Source: Flavobacteriaceae bacterium (GTDB taxonomy: Bacteria > Bacteroidota > Bacteroidia > Flavobacteriales > Flavobacteriaceae). From it: a DNA stretch of 64,000 nucleotides. Under the pieces are notes generated by a model. It saw nothing but the letters and a program-made list of their open reading frames with translations, did not search any database and had not been told where the DNA came from. The stretch spans positions 62,001 through 126,000 of the forward strand of contig NZMG01000039.1 in the NCBI GenBank assembly GCA_002694465.1, in the 5' to 3' direction. Both the position numbers and the translations under genes were made by a program. Below, piece after piece: positions 17,430-26,620 of the stretch (within the stretch, counting starts at the first letter, position 1; each line of letters starts with the position of its first letter).

Positions 17430-18799
17430 TAATTCGATATGTTAATTTCAGAAGCTTTCTTAGTGTAAAAGTTTGCCTTTTTAGTATCTCCTTTTTGGGC
17501 GTATGCTTTACTTAATTGCTCATAAAAATCCTTTTCCATCTTTGGGTCATCGAGTAAAAAGTCAACCCCCATTTCAAGGCTTTCAATGGCATTATCGGCA
17601 TTATTTAAATGATTATTTGCTACTCCATTTAAGAGATAAAGTAATGCCTGTGCTGGAAAAACCATCAAACTATTCTCACTCAAATTAGCTGCTTCAGTAA
17701 ATTTTCCCGTATCAATTTGTAGTAAAATAGTATTCTTTATAAGGCTATAATTATCAGTGTCCAACGCTGCTCCTATTTCAAAAAATTGAAGGGCTACTTC
17801 TTTATTTTTCTTCTGAATAAAATAATTTCCTAATTGTTCATAAAAGGTTCCGCTATTGCTATCTGAAAGTAATGGGATGAGTGATTCCAATTCGGTTTCA
17901 TATTGAGGATGTTCTGAAACAAAATTCAAAAAATCTGAAAGCACTTTATACTTTTCGGCTGTATCAATTTCTGAAGCCTTAAAGACTATTTTCATAGATT
18001 TAATGGCTTCTGATGTATTTCCATCATCTAAATAAAATTTATACAAAGCCAAATGTGCTTTTTTGGAATTAGGATTGTTTTGTAGTAATTCTTCTGCTAT
18101 TTCAAAGGCTTTTTGGGTGTTTCCTTCTTGACTATACAAATAAATTAAATTGAGGTAATCCTGTTCATTCTTGGAGTTCTTTTCAATTTTAGATTCTAAA
18201 TTGGTAATGGCTCCTTCACTATTTCCGGTAATTTGATAAATCTGCTTTCGTAACGAATCTCGATACACACTTTCTCCCCAATCTTCATCTAACTCATCCA
18301 ACAATTCCAAAGCTTTGTCATATTGCTTCGTTCTATGGTAAAGGTTGGCAAGATCCTCTTTATAATCATCATCCTTTTTTGCTAGTTTTTCAACGAGTGG
18401 GATGGCTGCCGTGTAATTCCGCTGTTGGTAATACAAATCGTACAAAGCCTCCATAACGTCCATTCTTTCACCTGTAGAAATGAGGACACTTTTGAAATTG
18501 TCTTCGGCTTCGTTAAAACGTTTGAGCTTGGTAAGGTTTTTTGCCATTTCAAAATGCACCACTGCCTCTTGAATAGGGTCTTTTTTAGCCGCTCTCTCGG
18601 CTTTTTGAAGTGCTTCCAGTGCTAACTCATAGTTTTCAATTCCTTTTTGCTTTAAAGCTTCGAAAAAGCTCTCCTGAAAAGCATCACTTACATTTCCTAA
18701 ATCATCTGTGGGTGCTTCTTCAAGTTCTTGTGAAAATAGGGTTGCTTCAGAAAAAAATATTCCGAAGAGAAACAACGCTATTTTCAATTTTTCTATCAT
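17429..18799 (-). CDS. TPR-repeat protein
   Basis: A 456-residue protein with a signal peptide (about 1-22) and roughly ten tetratricopeptide repeats. The pattern A-x3-ALEALQKAERAAKKDP and similar helices recurs through residue 440. It is exported, probably periplasmic or lipid-free at the outer membrane, and acts as a protein-binding scaffold. Partner unknown. The gene order nucleotidyltransferase, TPR, DUF4292, M23 suggests a shared envelope function. Its start overlaps the nucleotidyltransferase stop by 4 bases. Confidence 0.8.
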   Translation of the reverse strand: MIEKLKIALFLFGIFFSEATLFSQELEEAPTDDLGNVSDAFQESFFEALKQKGIENYELALEALQKAERAAKKDPIQEAVVHFEMAKNLTKLKRFNEAEDNFKSVLISTGERMDVMEALYDLYYQQRNYTAAIPLVEKLAKKDDDYKEDLANLYHRTKQYDKALELLDELDEDWGESVYRDSLRKQIYQITGNSEGAITNLESKIEKNSKNEQDYLNLIYLYSQEGNTQKAFEIAEELLQNNPNSKKAHLALYKFYLDDGNTSEAIKSMKIVFKASEIDTAEKYKVLSDFLNFVSEHPQYETELESLIPLLSDSNSGTFYEQLGNYFIQKKNKEVALQFFEIGAALDTDNYSLIKNTILLQIDTGKFTEAANLSENSLMVFPAQALLYLLNGVANNHLNNADNAIESLEMGVDFLLDDPKMEKDFYEQLSKAYAQKGDTKKANFYTKKASEINISN

Positions 18800-19812
18800 T
18801 TTAACTCACTGTAATCGCCAATGCTTATTTGGGTAAAGTTACCGTCGTACATAACGTGATTACCAATCATTGCATTGTCTAAAGTAGCATTTTTAATAAC
18901 CGATTGGGTTTGTATTATGGAATTTTTAACGGTACAGTTTTCTAAGGTTGTTTCGTTTCCAATGGAAACAAAAGGACCCACTGTTGCGTTTTTTAAAACC
19001 ACACCATCCCCAATATAACAGGGGGGAATCACTTTAGAATTTTCTGAAGTATACTTATCTGAAAGTAATTGTTTCCCATCATCCATCAAAAACTGAAGCA
19101 TTTTTCCATTGGTTTCTACCGTAACTTCTTTGTTTCCACAATCCATCCATTCCTCAACAGTCCCAGTTTTGAATATTTTTCCAGCAGCCATCATTCTTTT
19201 AATTCCGTCATTAATTTGGTATTCCCCTCCATGGATAATTTCGTTATCCAGCACATATTGAAGTTCCTTTTTCAATTCGCCTACTTCTTTAAAATAGTAT
19301 ATACCAATAACCGCTTGGTCACTCACAAAAGTCTTTGGTTTTTCGACCAATTCGATGATTTCTTCTTTTTCATTAAGATTAACTACGCCATACGCCTCAG
19401 GATTTTCCACTCTTTTAGTCCAAATAACACTATCAGCCTCTTTATCAAGGTTAAAAGTAGCTCGAATTAATGTGTCGGCATACGCAATTACTGCTGGGCC
19501 CGAAAGGGAAGGTTCTGCGCACATAATGGCATGACCAGTTCCTTTTGGGTCTAACTGCCTATAAATGGATACTTTCGCACCTAAATTTTCTCCTAATTCC
19601 TGTAAACTTGTAACAACATCCTCTCCAAAAAAGGCAGGGTCTCCAAGGATAAAGGCAATTTCTTCAATGGGTTCTCCTAAAACTTGGGCTATATCACTTA
19701 CCAATTGATGCACAATGGGCTTTCCTGCAACGGGTATTAATGGTTTAGGAATGGTTAAGGTATGTGGGCGAAGTCGCGAACCACGACCTGCCATAGGGAC
19801 AATTATTTTCAT
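18796..19812 (-). CDS. Sugar-phosphate nucleotidyltransferase with hexapeptide C-terminus
   Basis: A 338-residue cytoplasmic enzyme. The N-terminal signature PMAGRGSRLRPHTLTIPKPL (residues 6-25) is the nucleotide-binding loop of glucose-1-phosphate thymidylyl/uridylyltransferases, and metal-binding Asp occurs in AYADTLI. The last about 75 residues show left-handed beta-helix repeats (CYIGDGV, VGPFVSIGNE, IQTQSVIKNA). It should join a sugar-1-phosphate to an NTP. Which sugar and base cannot be told; C-terminal hexapeptides point to a regulatory or acetyltransferase-like tail rather than to plain RmlA. It sits 26 bases after dut. Confidence 0.82.
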   Translation of the reverse strand: MKIIVPMAGRGSRLRPHTLTIPKPLIPVAGKPIVHQLVSDIAQVLGEPIEEIAFILGDPAFFGEDVVTSLQELGENLGAKVSIYRQLDPKGTGHAIMCAEPSLSGPAVIAYADTLIRATFNLDKEADSVIWTKRVENPEAYGVVNLNEKEEIIELVEKPKTFVSDQAVIGIYYFKEVGELKKELQYVLDNEIIHGGEYQINDGIKRMMAAGKIFKTGTVEEWMDCGNKEVTVETNGKMLQFLMDDGKQLLSDKYTSENSKVIPPCYIGDGVVLKNATVGPFVSIGNETTLENCTVKNSIIQTQSVIKNATLDNAMIGNHVMYDGNFTQISIGDYSELK

Positions 19813-19838
19813 TTTATTTGTTCAAAATATTCTTAGAT

Positions 19839-20273
19839 TTATTTTACTCCTGTACTCCCAAATCCTCCTTCTCCTCTGGTGGTTTCAGAAAGTTCAATGG
19901 TTTCTTCCCATTGTGCACGTTCGTGTTTTGCAACAATCAATTGTGCTATACGTTCTCCGTTTTCAATGGTAAAATCTTCATTAGACAAATTCACTAAAAT
20001 CACTCCAATTTCCCCTCGATAATCTGCATCTATAGTGCCCGGCGCATTTAACACTGTAATTCCTTTTTTGGCTGCCAATCCGCTCCTTGGCCGAACTTGA
20101 GCTTCAAACCCTATAGGTAGCTCAATAAAAAGGCCTGTTTTTACAATGGTTCTTTCCAGTGGTTTTAAGAGAATAGGATTTTCATTATTTGCTCTAAGAT
20201 CCATCCCAGCAGAGGCCTCAGTTTCGTAATGCGGCATTGGGTGTGAGGACTTGTTAATAATTTTAATGACCAT
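19839..20273 (-). CDS. dut: dUTP diphosphatase
   Basis: A 144-residue trimeric dUTPase converting dUTP to dUMP and pyrophosphate. All five family motifs are present: AGMDLRAN (motif 1), [11 protein letters not shown] (2), [11 protein letters not shown] (3), NGERIAQL (4) and the C-terminal [10 protein letters not shown] (5) that closes the active site. Length is normal. It precedes the nucleotidyltransferase on the same strand and follows a small lipoprotein gene by 17 bases. Confidence 0.97.
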   Translation of the reverse strand: MVIKIINKSSHPMPHYETEASAGMDLRANNENPILLKPLERTIVKTGLFIELPIGFEAQVRPRSGLAAKKGITVLNAPGTIDADYRGEIGVILVNLSNEDFTIENGERIAQLIVAKHERAQWEETIELSETTRGEGGFGSTGVK

Positions 20274-20290
20274 ATAGTGTTTAAAAAAAT

Positions 20291-20791
20291 TTAATTCCTT
20301 CCGTTAGGGTTGCTACTTGGGTAAGCAATAAGAGGCTTTTCTTCAAGATTTGAAATTTTGTAATAATGCATTTCACCCTTAATTGTATAACTTAAAATGG
20401 CTTCATTTTTTCCAAGGCTAAAAGGAGATTTCTCTGGAGGTGTGTTTTGTGATTCTTTTACTGCATCACCATCCATAACAACATCCTGTCTAGCTTCATC
20501 TTTAAAATCTGAAGAATAACTATCAATTTTTTGTGGGTGTCTATGAGCACTTAAAATCCGATCTCCAAAAAATATTTCCTTTACTGAAATCTCTTCCTTT
20601 ATATTCTCAATGGTAATATGGACTTTAGTTCCTGAACCCCCTTCTTTAATCCCTGCAACCCATTTTTGAAAATAAGCAGACGAAACGGTAAAAGGTGGAT
20701 TTTGCTCAAGTAGAAAATCCTTACCCCCTGCACAACTTGATATTCCAATTACAAAGATGGAAAGACCTAATATTTTAAATAGCTTTTTCAT
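20291..20791 (-). CDS. Small hypothetical lipoprotein
   Basis: A 166-residue protein with a lipobox at GISSCAGG. The mature part is mostly beta strands with no motif I recognise; [23 protein letters not shown] resembles a carrier strand pair. It is preceded by the atp operon terminator at 20830-20860 and may have its own promoter there, though no TAnnTTTG was found. Function unknown. Confidence 0.7.
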   Translation of the reverse strand: MKKLFKILGLSIFVIGISSCAGGKDFLLEQNPPFTVSSAYFQKWVAGIKEGGSGTKVHITIENIKEEISVKEIFFGDRILSAHRHPQKIDSYSSDFKDEARQDVVMDGDAVKESQNTPPEKSPFSLGKNEAILSYTIKGEMHYYKISNLEEKPLIAYPSSNPNGRN

Positions 20792-20829
20792 AATGATTGT
20801 AAATCAAAAGTCTTGCCATAAAGGTATAA

Positions 20830-20860
20830 AAAAACCTTCCGTTTAGGGCGGAAGGTTTTT
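20830..20860 (-). terminator. Terminator after atpG
   Basis: AAAACCTTCCG and CGGAAGGTTTT pair over 11 bases around a 7-base loop. On the - strand a run of 7 T follows, so it closes the atp operon 20 bases after the atpG stop. Confidence 0.88.
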
Positions 20861-20879
20861 AATACTTTTCTCATCAATA

Positions 20880-21749
20880 TTATCCAGCAAGTGCCTCTGC
20901 CCCACCAACAATCTCTAGTATCTCTCCAGTAATGGCCGCTTGACGTGCTTTGTTGTATTGAAGTTTTAATTCATCTCGTAATTCCGTAGCATTATCGGTT
21001 GCTTTATGCATCGCCGTCATACGAGCACCGTGCTCACTTGCTACGCTATCTCTCAACGCTTTAAACAATTGTGTTTTAAGCATCTTAGGAATTAATTCTT
21101 CTACAATTTTTTCTTTTGAAGGTTCAAAAATATAATCTGTAGTTGTTTTTACTTCCGCGCCCTCACTCTTCATTGATTCAATAGGCAAATACTGCTCATG
21201 CATAACAATTTGAGTAGCAGCATTCTTAAAGTTATTGTATACTAAAACAATTTTATCGAACTTCCCTTCGGCATAAAAACCCATTAGTTTTTGAGCTAAT
21301 TCTGAAGCATTTTCAAAAGAAAGGTCATCGAAAATAGCATTGTTATTTTCAACTACATTTCCTGTTTTCTTTAAAATGTCATTTCCTTTCTTTCCAAAAG
21401 TTACAAACTGAACATTTTTCCCTTTATAAACTTCCGAAAGGCTTCTTCTACATTCCTTTACAATATTACTATTGAAAGCTCCTGCCAATCCACGATTAGA
21501 TGTAATCGCAACAATTAAAACATTGTTTACATCACGTTGTTCTGCAAATTTACTTCCGCTATCACCCTCTAAGGTGGCACTTAAATTTTGAAGAAGCTTG
21601 GTAAGGGTTTCAGAATAGGGTCTCATCGCGGTAATAGCATCTTGTGCTTTTTTCAACTTTGCAGCAGATACCATTTTCATGGCACTGGTAATCTGCATGG
21701 TTGAACCTACTGAGGTGATTCTATTTCTAATTTCTTTAAGATTCGCCAT
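20880..21749 (-). CDS. atpG: F1Fo ATP synthase gamma subunit
   Basis: The 289-residue rotor shaft of F1. The N-terminal NLKEIRNRITSVGSTMQITSAMKMVSAAKL pattern and the C-terminal ATDNATELRDELKLQYNKARQAAIT helix are the two ends of the family's coiled-coil axle; TSNRGLAGAFN is the conserved Rossmann-like element. It is the last gene of the atp unit. atpD and atpC do not follow, as is usual in Bacteroidota where they form a separate unit. A strong hairpin lies between it and atpA. Confidence 0.97.
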   Translation of the reverse strand: MANLKEIRNRITSVGSTMQITSAMKMVSAAKLKKAQDAITAMRPYSETLTKLLQNLSATLEGDSGSKFAEQRDVNNVLIVAITSNRGLAGAFNSNIVKECRRSLSEVYKGKNVQFVTFGKKGNDILKKTGNVVENNNAIFDDLSFENASELAQKLMGFYAEGKFDKIVLVYNNFKNAATQIVMHEQYLPIESMKSEGAEVKTTTDYIFEPSKEKIVEELIPKMLKTQLFKALRDSVASEHGARMTAMHKATDNATELRDELKLQYNKARQAAITGEILEIVGGAEALAG

Positions 21750-21778
21750 TTCTCTTTTGAGTTAAGCTAAAAAACATC

Positions 21779-21806
21779 CTCCAATCCCATTATAATGAGA
21801 TTGGAG
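21779..21806 (-). terminator. Terminator-like hairpin between atpA and atpG
   Basis: On the - strand a 12-base stem (one T-G pair) starts CTCCAATCTCAT, closes on a TATA loop, and is followed four bases later by six T. It is strong enough to end part of the transcripts or to protect the upstream mRNA, yet it lies inside the operon. Confidence 0.6.
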
Positions 21807-21817
21807 AAAATAATATA

Positions 21818-23395
21818 TTAGTTATATCTTGATGAAAGGTCTTTAGCAACCGAAGTTAACACATCATTTACCTCATCGGTTAATTTACCTGCTTTAAGGT
21901 CATCTAGTGTGCTTCTATGCTTAGCATTCAATAATTCTATATAATCTCTTTCAAATTCCTTTACTTTTTCAACTGGCACATTACGTAGTAGGTTTTTTGA
22001 ACCTGCATAAATAATAGCTACTTGGTCTTCTACAGTAAAAGGATCGTTTTGTGCTTGCTTTAAGATTTCAACGTTACGTTGACCTTTTGAAATTACATTC
22101 ATTGTAGCGGCATCAAGGTCTGAACCAAATTTTGCAAACGCTTCCAATTCACGAAACTGTGCCTGGTCAAGCTTTAAAGTCCCTGCTACTTTCTTCATAG
22201 ATTTAATCTGTGCAGAACCTCCCACACGAGATACTGAAATACCTACGTTAATCGCTGGACGTACTCCTGAGTTGAATAAATCTGACTCTAAGAATATCTG
22301 ACCATCAGTAATAGAAATTACGTTGGTTGGGATATATGCCGAAACGTCTCCTGCTTGTGTTTCAATAATAGGTAAAGCCGTTAATGATCCTCCTCCTTTT
22401 ACAATTCCTTTTAAAGATTCTGGAAGGTCATTCATATCTGCTGCAATGGCATCATCTGCAATAACTTTTGCTGCGCGCTCTAATAATCTTGAGTGAAGGT
22501 AGAAAACATCCCCAGGATATGCCTCACGTCCTGGTGGTCGACGTAATAAAAGAGATACCTCACGATAGGCTACCGCTTGCTTTGATAAATCATCATAGAT
22601 AATTAAAGCAGGACGCCCTGTATCACGGAAATATTCTCCAATTGCTGCTCCTGCAAAAGGTGCATATACTTGCATTGGTGCAGGATCTGAAGCGTTTGCC
22701 GCTACAATAGTAGTATACGCTAGCGCTCCTTTATCTTCTAATACCTTTGCAATGTTTGCCACAGTAGAGGCTTTTTGTCCTACTGCTACGTAGATACAAT
22801 ATACAGGCTCTCCTGCATCGTAAAATTCTTTTTGATTCAAAATAGTATCGATACAAACAGTTGTTTTTCCTGTTTGACGGTCACCAATAACCAACTCACG
22901 CTGCCCTCTTCCAATAGGAATCATCGCATCGATAGACTTAATCCCTGTTTGAAGTGGCTCGTTTACTGGTTGACGGAAGATTACTCCAGGTGCTTTACGC
23001 TCTAATGGCATCTCGTAAGTTTTCCCTTCAATAGGACCTTTACCGTCGATAGGTTGCCCAAGGGTATTTACAACACGTCCTACAATTCCTTCACCAACGT
23101 TGATAGAAGCAATACGTTGCGTACGTTTTACAGTAGCTCCTTCTTTAATTTCTTTTGAAGGACCTAATAATACAACCCCTACGTTGTCTTCTTCAAGGTT
23201 TAAAACAATCCCTTCAAGACCGTTTTCAAATTCTACCAATTCTCCGTATTGTGCATTAGCAAGACCATATACGCGGGCAATACCATCACCTACAGTCAAT
23301 ACGGTTCCTACTTCGTCTAATGAAGCGGTTGCTTCAAAACCTGAAAGTTGTTGCTTTAAGATTGCTGAAACTTCAGCTGGTTTAACTTCTGCCAT
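21818..23395 (-). CDS. atpA: F1Fo ATP synthase alpha subunit
   Basis: The 525-residue non-catalytic nucleotide-binding subunit of F1. The Walker A loop GDRQTGKTT lies near residue 170, and the ATP synthase alpha/beta signature [17 protein letters not shown] lies near residue 375. The arginine of the SVSRVG segment supplies the arginine finger to the beta subunit. Length and domain order (beta barrel, nucleotide domain, helical bundle) are normal. It lies 38 bases after atpH with a small hairpin between. Confidence 0.98.
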   Translation of the reverse strand: MAEVKPAEVSAILKQQLSGFEATASLDEVGTVLTVGDGIARVYGLANAQYGELVEFENGLEGIVLNLEEDNVGVVLLGPSKEIKEGATVKRTQRIASINVGEGIVGRVVNTLGQPIDGKGPIEGKTYEMPLERKAPGVIFRQPVNEPLQTGIKSIDAMIPIGRGQRELVIGDRQTGKTTVCIDTILNQKEFYDAGEPVYCIYVAVGQKASTVANIAKVLEDKGALAYTTIVAANASDPAPMQVYAPFAGAAIGEYFRDTGRPALIIYDDLSKQAVAYREVSLLLRRPPGREAYPGDVFYLHSRLLERAAKVIADDAIAADMNDLPESLKGIVKGGGSLTALPIIETQAGDVSAYIPTNVISITDGQIFLESDLFNSGVRPAINVGISVSRVGGSAQIKSMKKVAGTLKLDQAQFRELEAFAKFGSDLDAATMNVISKGQRNVEILKQAQNDPFTVEDQVAIIYAGSKNLLRNVPVEKVKEFERDYIELLNAKHRSTLDDLKAGKLTDEVNDVLTSVAKDLSSRYN

Positions 23396-23411
23396 TTTTT
23401 TGTATCTATGT

Positions 23412-23428
23412 TTTGGCTTAACGCCAAA
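23412..23428 (-). other. Hairpin between atpH and atpA
   Basis: TTTGGC and GCCAAA form a 6-base stem around a 5-base loop in the 38-base gap. No T-run follows, so it is more likely an mRNA processing or translation element than a terminator. Confidence 0.4.
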
Positions 23429-23433
23429 TGGTT

Positions 23434-23976
23434 TTATAAACTTTTACTAAATTCTCTTTTTAAATTTCCTAATTGGTTTGCAATACTTGCATTGTATTGT
23501 AAATCTCCTACACGAAGAATAAATCCCCCTATAATAGACTCATCTATTTCGTTTTCCAAAGTCACACTTTTACTTCCTGTTAATTCTTCAACTTTAGCAA
23601 GCACTTGTTTTTCTAAAGCTTCTGAAAGTGGTACCGCAGTAGTAACCTTTGCACTTTTAACTCCTTTTGCATCATTGTACAAGGCAGTATAGGCATTTGC
23701 TACATTTCCTAGTTGATTGATTCTATGGTTCGAAATTAAAACCTCAATCAAAGCATGTGTCGCTTTGGACTGTGAATTAAATATTTTTAAAAGAGCTTCT
23801 TTTTTATCTTCTCCCTTAATTACTGGGCTTTGCAATACAACTCGAAGCTCCTTGCTATTTGCTAGGGTAGTAGATATGTCCTGCATATCTGCAAACACTT
23901 CCTTAGCATTTCCTGCCTCAGTTGCTTGTTGCAAAACTGCTTTTGCATATCGAATTCCTGATTTGCTTCCGCTCAT
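23434..23976 (-). CDS. atpH: F1Fo ATP synthase delta subunit (OSCP)
   Basis: The 180-residue stator subunit that caps F1 and binds the b subunits. It has an N-terminal six-helix domain starting [10 protein letters not shown] and a C-terminal domain with the family pattern [26 protein letters not shown], read in parts. It lies 7 bases after atpF. Length and content are ordinary. Confidence 0.95.
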   Translation of the reverse strand: MSGSKSGIRYAKAVLQQATEAGNAKEVFADMQDISTTLANSKELRVVLQSPVIKGEDKKEALLKIFNSQSKATHALIEVLISNHRINQLGNVANAYTALYNDAKGVKSAKVTTAVPLSEALEKQVLAKVEELTGSKSVTLENEIDESIIGGFILRVGDLQYNASIANQLGNLKREFSKSL

Positions 23977-23983
23977 TTCTTAC

Positions 23984-24478
23984 TTAGTTTAGTTTGGCAT
24001 CACCCAACATATCTTCAACCAATTTTAATTGCTTGTCTTTGTTGGATAGTTCTGCTTTTACTACTTTTTCAGCTATATCAAGAGAAAGGTTAGCAACTTG
24101 TGCTTTCAATTCAGAAATAGCAGCTTTCTTTTCAGTTTCAATGGCTGCTTGTGCATTGGCAATTAACTTGTCTGCCTTTACTTTTGCATCTTCTTCTGCA
24201 TCAGCAATCATTTTGGTCTTAATCTCTCTTGCTTCTTTTAATAGCGTTTCTCTTTCGGCACGAGCTTCTTTTAAAATACGCTCATTATCTGCAGTAAGGT
24301 TTTCCATTTCACGCTTCGCAGCTTCTGCAGCAGCAAGCGCATCCTTAATAGATTGCTCTCTTGTGTTCACCGAATTTAAAATAGGCTTCCAAGCAAACTT
24401 TTTAAGAATAAAAAGTAAGATCAAGAACGATATTCCTGTCCAAAAAATAAGTCCGAATTCTGGAGTAATTAATTCCAT
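23984..24478 (-). CDS. atpF: F1Fo ATP synthase b subunit
   Basis: The 164-residue peripheral stalk subunit. One N-terminal membrane segment (about 8-26, LIFWTGISFLILLFILKKF) is followed by a long charged right-handed coiled coil. The family's KPILNSVNTRE region lies just after the membrane. It is separated from atpE by 71 bases that contain a hairpin. Confidence 0.95.
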   Translation of the reverse strand: MELITPEFGLIFWTGISFLILLFILKKFAWKPILNSVNTREQSIKDALAAAEAAKREMENLTADNERILKEARAERETLLKEAREIKTKMIADAEEDAKVKADKLIANAQAAIETEKKAAISELKAQVANLSLDIAEKVVKAELSNKDKQLKLVEDMLGDAKLN

Positions 24479-24515
24479 ACTTTTGTTTTAATCTAATTAA
24501 TTAAAATACAAAACT

Positions 24516-24538
24516 AGGCGCAACCAACCGTTGCGCCT
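24516..24538 (-). terminator. Hairpin between atpE and atpF
   Basis: AGGCGCAA and TTGCGCCT form an 8-base GC-rich stem around 7 bases; on the - strand a short T-rich tail (AGTTTTG) follows. It probably acts as a partial terminator or 3' stabiliser that lets atpE be made in excess over atpF. Confidence 0.5.
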
Positions 24539-24549
24539 TTGTTTATTGT

Positions 24550-24792
24550 TTATCCTGCAACAAGGAAAGATACTACCACACCAAAAAGTGCTACCGCCTC
24601 GATAAATGCAATCAATACGATTGCAGAACCTTGCAGTTTTCCTTGCATCTCTGGTTGACGTGCCATGGCTTCCATAGCTGCCCCACCAATTTTACCTACA
24701 CCGATACCACCACCAATGGCAGCAAGACCAGCTCCAATTGCTGCAAATGCTCCATAGTTTGCTACGGCTTCTTGTACTAATGCTAAACTCAT
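24550..24792 (-). CDS. atpE: F1Fo ATP synthase c subunit
   Basis: An 80-residue hairpin of two membrane helices that builds the rotor ring. The first helix has the glycine repeat GAGLAAIGGGIGVGKIGGAAMEA, the loop has ARQPE, and the second helix carries the ion-binding Glu in IAFIEAVALFG. The residues after that Glu (A-V-A) are not the S-T of sodium-type rings, so proton coupling is likely. It starts with a short N-terminal extension (MSLALVQEAV) before helix 1. Confidence 0.97.
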   Translation of the reverse strand: MSLALVQEAVANYGAFAAIGAGLAAIGGGIGVGKIGGAAMEAMARQPEMQGKLQGSAIVLIAFIEAVALFGVVVSFLVAG

Positions 24793-24814
24793 AGTTTATA
24801 TATTTAAAAATTAA

Positions 24815-25906
24815 TTAATGTTCTTCTTCTAATGCTTGTCCAAAATACAATGCCGAAAGCATAGTAAATATGTATGCCTGTATTGCCACTACTAAAACCT
24901 CGATCACACTAATAAAAACTACAAACACCACAGAACCAACTCCTACAAAGTAGTTTTTAAATATAAAGGTTAACGAAATTAAACTAAGTACAATAATGTG
25001 TCCGGCAGTAATATTTGCGAACAAACGTATGGTTAATGCTATGGGTTTAATAAACATCCCCATAAACTCAATGGGAGCCAAAAATAACTTCATAGGCACA
25101 GGTAAACCAGGCATCCAAAGCATATGCTTCCAATAATATTTTTTACTACTAAATAAAGTAATGATAAATGTAAACAACGCTAAGGTTACTGTAAAAGCAA
25201 TGTTACCACTTAAGTTACTACTAAATGGGAAAAACGGAATTAACCCTATTACGTTATTAATCCAAATAAAGAAAAACAAAGTCAACAAAAATGGCATATA
25301 ACGCCCGTAATGTTTTTCTCCTATATTAGGTATAGCCACCTCATCTCTTATGAATAAGATAATGGGCTCCATAAACTTGCCTATTCCAGATGGCATATTA
25401 TTATTGGATCTTTTGTAAGATCTAGCACTTAGTAAGAAAATTAATAGGATAAATGCCATAGATAAAAACATCGAAAAGACGTTTTTAGTTATGGAAAAGT
25501 TAAGTGGCTTTTTTGCGTTTGTAGGGTGATGTTCCGCATCGAAAGTGACACTACTCGCGCCAGCATCTAATTGATAAATTTTTTCGTGAACATTAACGAA
25601 TTTCATTCCATTTTTCTCTACAATGGTTTTACCATCTATATCGTGATGAAATTCACTAGACATAAAAGTTACCAAACCATTTTCAGTCCATAAAATTATA
25701 GGAAGTGGCAGTGCCATATCTCCTGCAATATGAAAGCTGTGGCTGTCTGTAATGTGATGGAAAATAAGTTCTTTCGTGTCAAATGCCTCTTCTTCAACAA
25801 AGTCCTTTTTTTCGTTGCTTTTGCTAGCATTAACGGCAAAGGTGGAGAGTAAAAAAAATGCTCCTAAAAGGAGGTTTCTACTAATACTAAATTTCGATGT
25901 TTTCAA
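24815..25906 (-). CDS. atpB: F1Fo ATP synthase a subunit
   Basis: The 363-residue proton channel subunit. It is longer than in proteobacteria because of an exported N-terminal region (about 1-140) with a cleavable-looking signal, normal for Bacteroidota. The stator Arg is in IALTIRLFANITAGH, and the channel residues of the last two helices are present. The start is a TTG at 25906: no ATG exists upstream of the signal region, and the consensus promoter at 25938 fits this start. A good promoter just before it suggests that atpB-E-F-H-A-G can be transcribed apart from atpZ and DUF6168. Confidence 0.95.
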   Translation of the reverse strand: MKTSKFSISRNLLLGAFFLLSTFAVNASKSNEKKDFVEEEAFDTKELIFHHITDSHSFHIAGDMALPLPIILWTENGLVTFMSSEFHHDIDGKTIVEKNGMKFVNVHEKIYQLDAGASSVTFDAEHHPTNAKKPLNFSITKNVFSMFLSMAFILLIFLLSARSYKRSNNNMPSGIGKFMEPIILFIRDEVAIPNIGEKHYGRYMPFLLTLFFFIWINNVIGLIPFFPFSSNLSGNIAFTVTLALFTFIITLFSSKKYYWKHMLWMPGLPVPMKLFLAPIEFMGMFIKPIALTIRLFANITAGHIIVLSLISLTFIFKNYFVGVGSVVFVVFISVIEVLVVAIQAYIFTMLSALYFGQALEEEH

Positions 25907-25937
25907 TGTAGTGCTTTTGCGTTCCTGAAATTCGGTG

Positions 25938-25968
25938 CAAATGTACTAATAGTAAATGAATTGACAAA
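25938..25968 (-). promoter_or_regulatory. Consensus promoter for atpB
   Basis: On the - strand TTTG (25968-25965) is followed by exactly 19 bases and then TACATTTG (25945-25938). This is the full Bacteroidota pattern TTTG-N19-TAnnTTTG, about 30 bases before the atpB start. Confidence 0.8.
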
Positions 25969-25975
25969 CCAAAAA

Positions 25976-26371
25976 TTACTTTGTTTTAGGAGCTTGAAAA
26001 AATTTATTCAGGCTGAAGATTTCAAAAGCTAAAAACAAGAAATAGGGAATAAAAAAATTGATGGTTTCAGTTTTGGGATATTCAGATTTGCCTGTAAATA
26101 AAGGCAATAGAAAAACAATGGCTAATCCCATTTTAACCATGGTAAAAATAAGAAAGGTTTGATAGGTTTTTTCAGAAGCCTTTTCAAATTGTCTTTTTAC
26201 AAAAAAATAAACAATGAATGCTAATACCGAATTAAATAAATAAATGCTCCACAAAGGGAAATAATAATCATTTCCTGAAGCAATCTGAAATAAAATATAG
26301 TAGTGAACAACATAGAGAAGCAAAGAAAACACAAACCATTTTCCTAAGAAACTAAGGACATCTTTATTCAT
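25976..26371 (-). CDS. DUF6168-like membrane protein beside the atp genes
   Basis: A 131-residue protein with four membrane segments. It lies between atpZ and atpB, the place AtpI holds in other bacteria, and probably helps assemble the c ring or the Fo part. The family name rests on position and on its tetra-spanning form in Flavobacteriaceae; there is no catalytic motif. Its start lies 6 bases after the atpZ stop. Confidence 0.6.
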   Translation of the reverse strand: MNKDVLSFLGKWFVFSLLLYVVHYYILFQIASGNDYYFPLWSIYLFNSVLAFIVYFFVKRQFEKASEKTYQTFLIFTMVKMGLAIVFLLPLFTGKSEYPKTETINFFIPYFLFLAFEIFSLNKFFQAPKTK

Positions 26372-26377
26372 TTAATT

Positions 26378-26620
26378 CTATTTTTTTGAATCATTCCCAA
26401 CTTGTCTTATGGCAATATAGGTTGCAATACCTACGGAGAGCAGACTACAAACTATGGTAAATACAGAATATTTATTTGGGAATTTCTCGTCCAATTTTAC
26501 ACCTCCATAGCAACCTATAGCAATCACCGCAATCATTTGAAACGCTATGCCAGAATACTTGGCGTAGTTATTAATTTTGCTGTTCGACTTTTGCTTTTTG
26601 AGATCGTTGGGTGCGGTCAA
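26378..26620 (-). CDS. atpZ: AtpZ/AtpI-family small membrane protein
   Basis: An 80-residue protein with two membrane segments; the first contains YSGIAFQMIAVIAIGCYGGVKLDEKFPN, read in parts, which is the family's glycine-rich helix and D-x-KFP turn. The second ends in R-rich cytosol. AtpZ proteins assist ATP synthase assembly or magnesium uptake. The start is a TTG at 26620, within the end of the bactofilin gene and in another frame, giving a 50-base overlap. No later start would keep the first membrane segment. Confidence 0.75.
   Translation of the reverse strand: MTAPNDLKKQKSNSKINNYAKYSGIAFQMIAVIAIGCYGGVKLDEKFPNKYSVFTIVCSLLSVGIATYIAIRQVGNDSKK

Noticed and set aside
20880..25906. Missing atpD and atpC, considered as an operon break
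   Set aside because: In Bacteroidota these two genes are usually in a separate unit, so this is normal.
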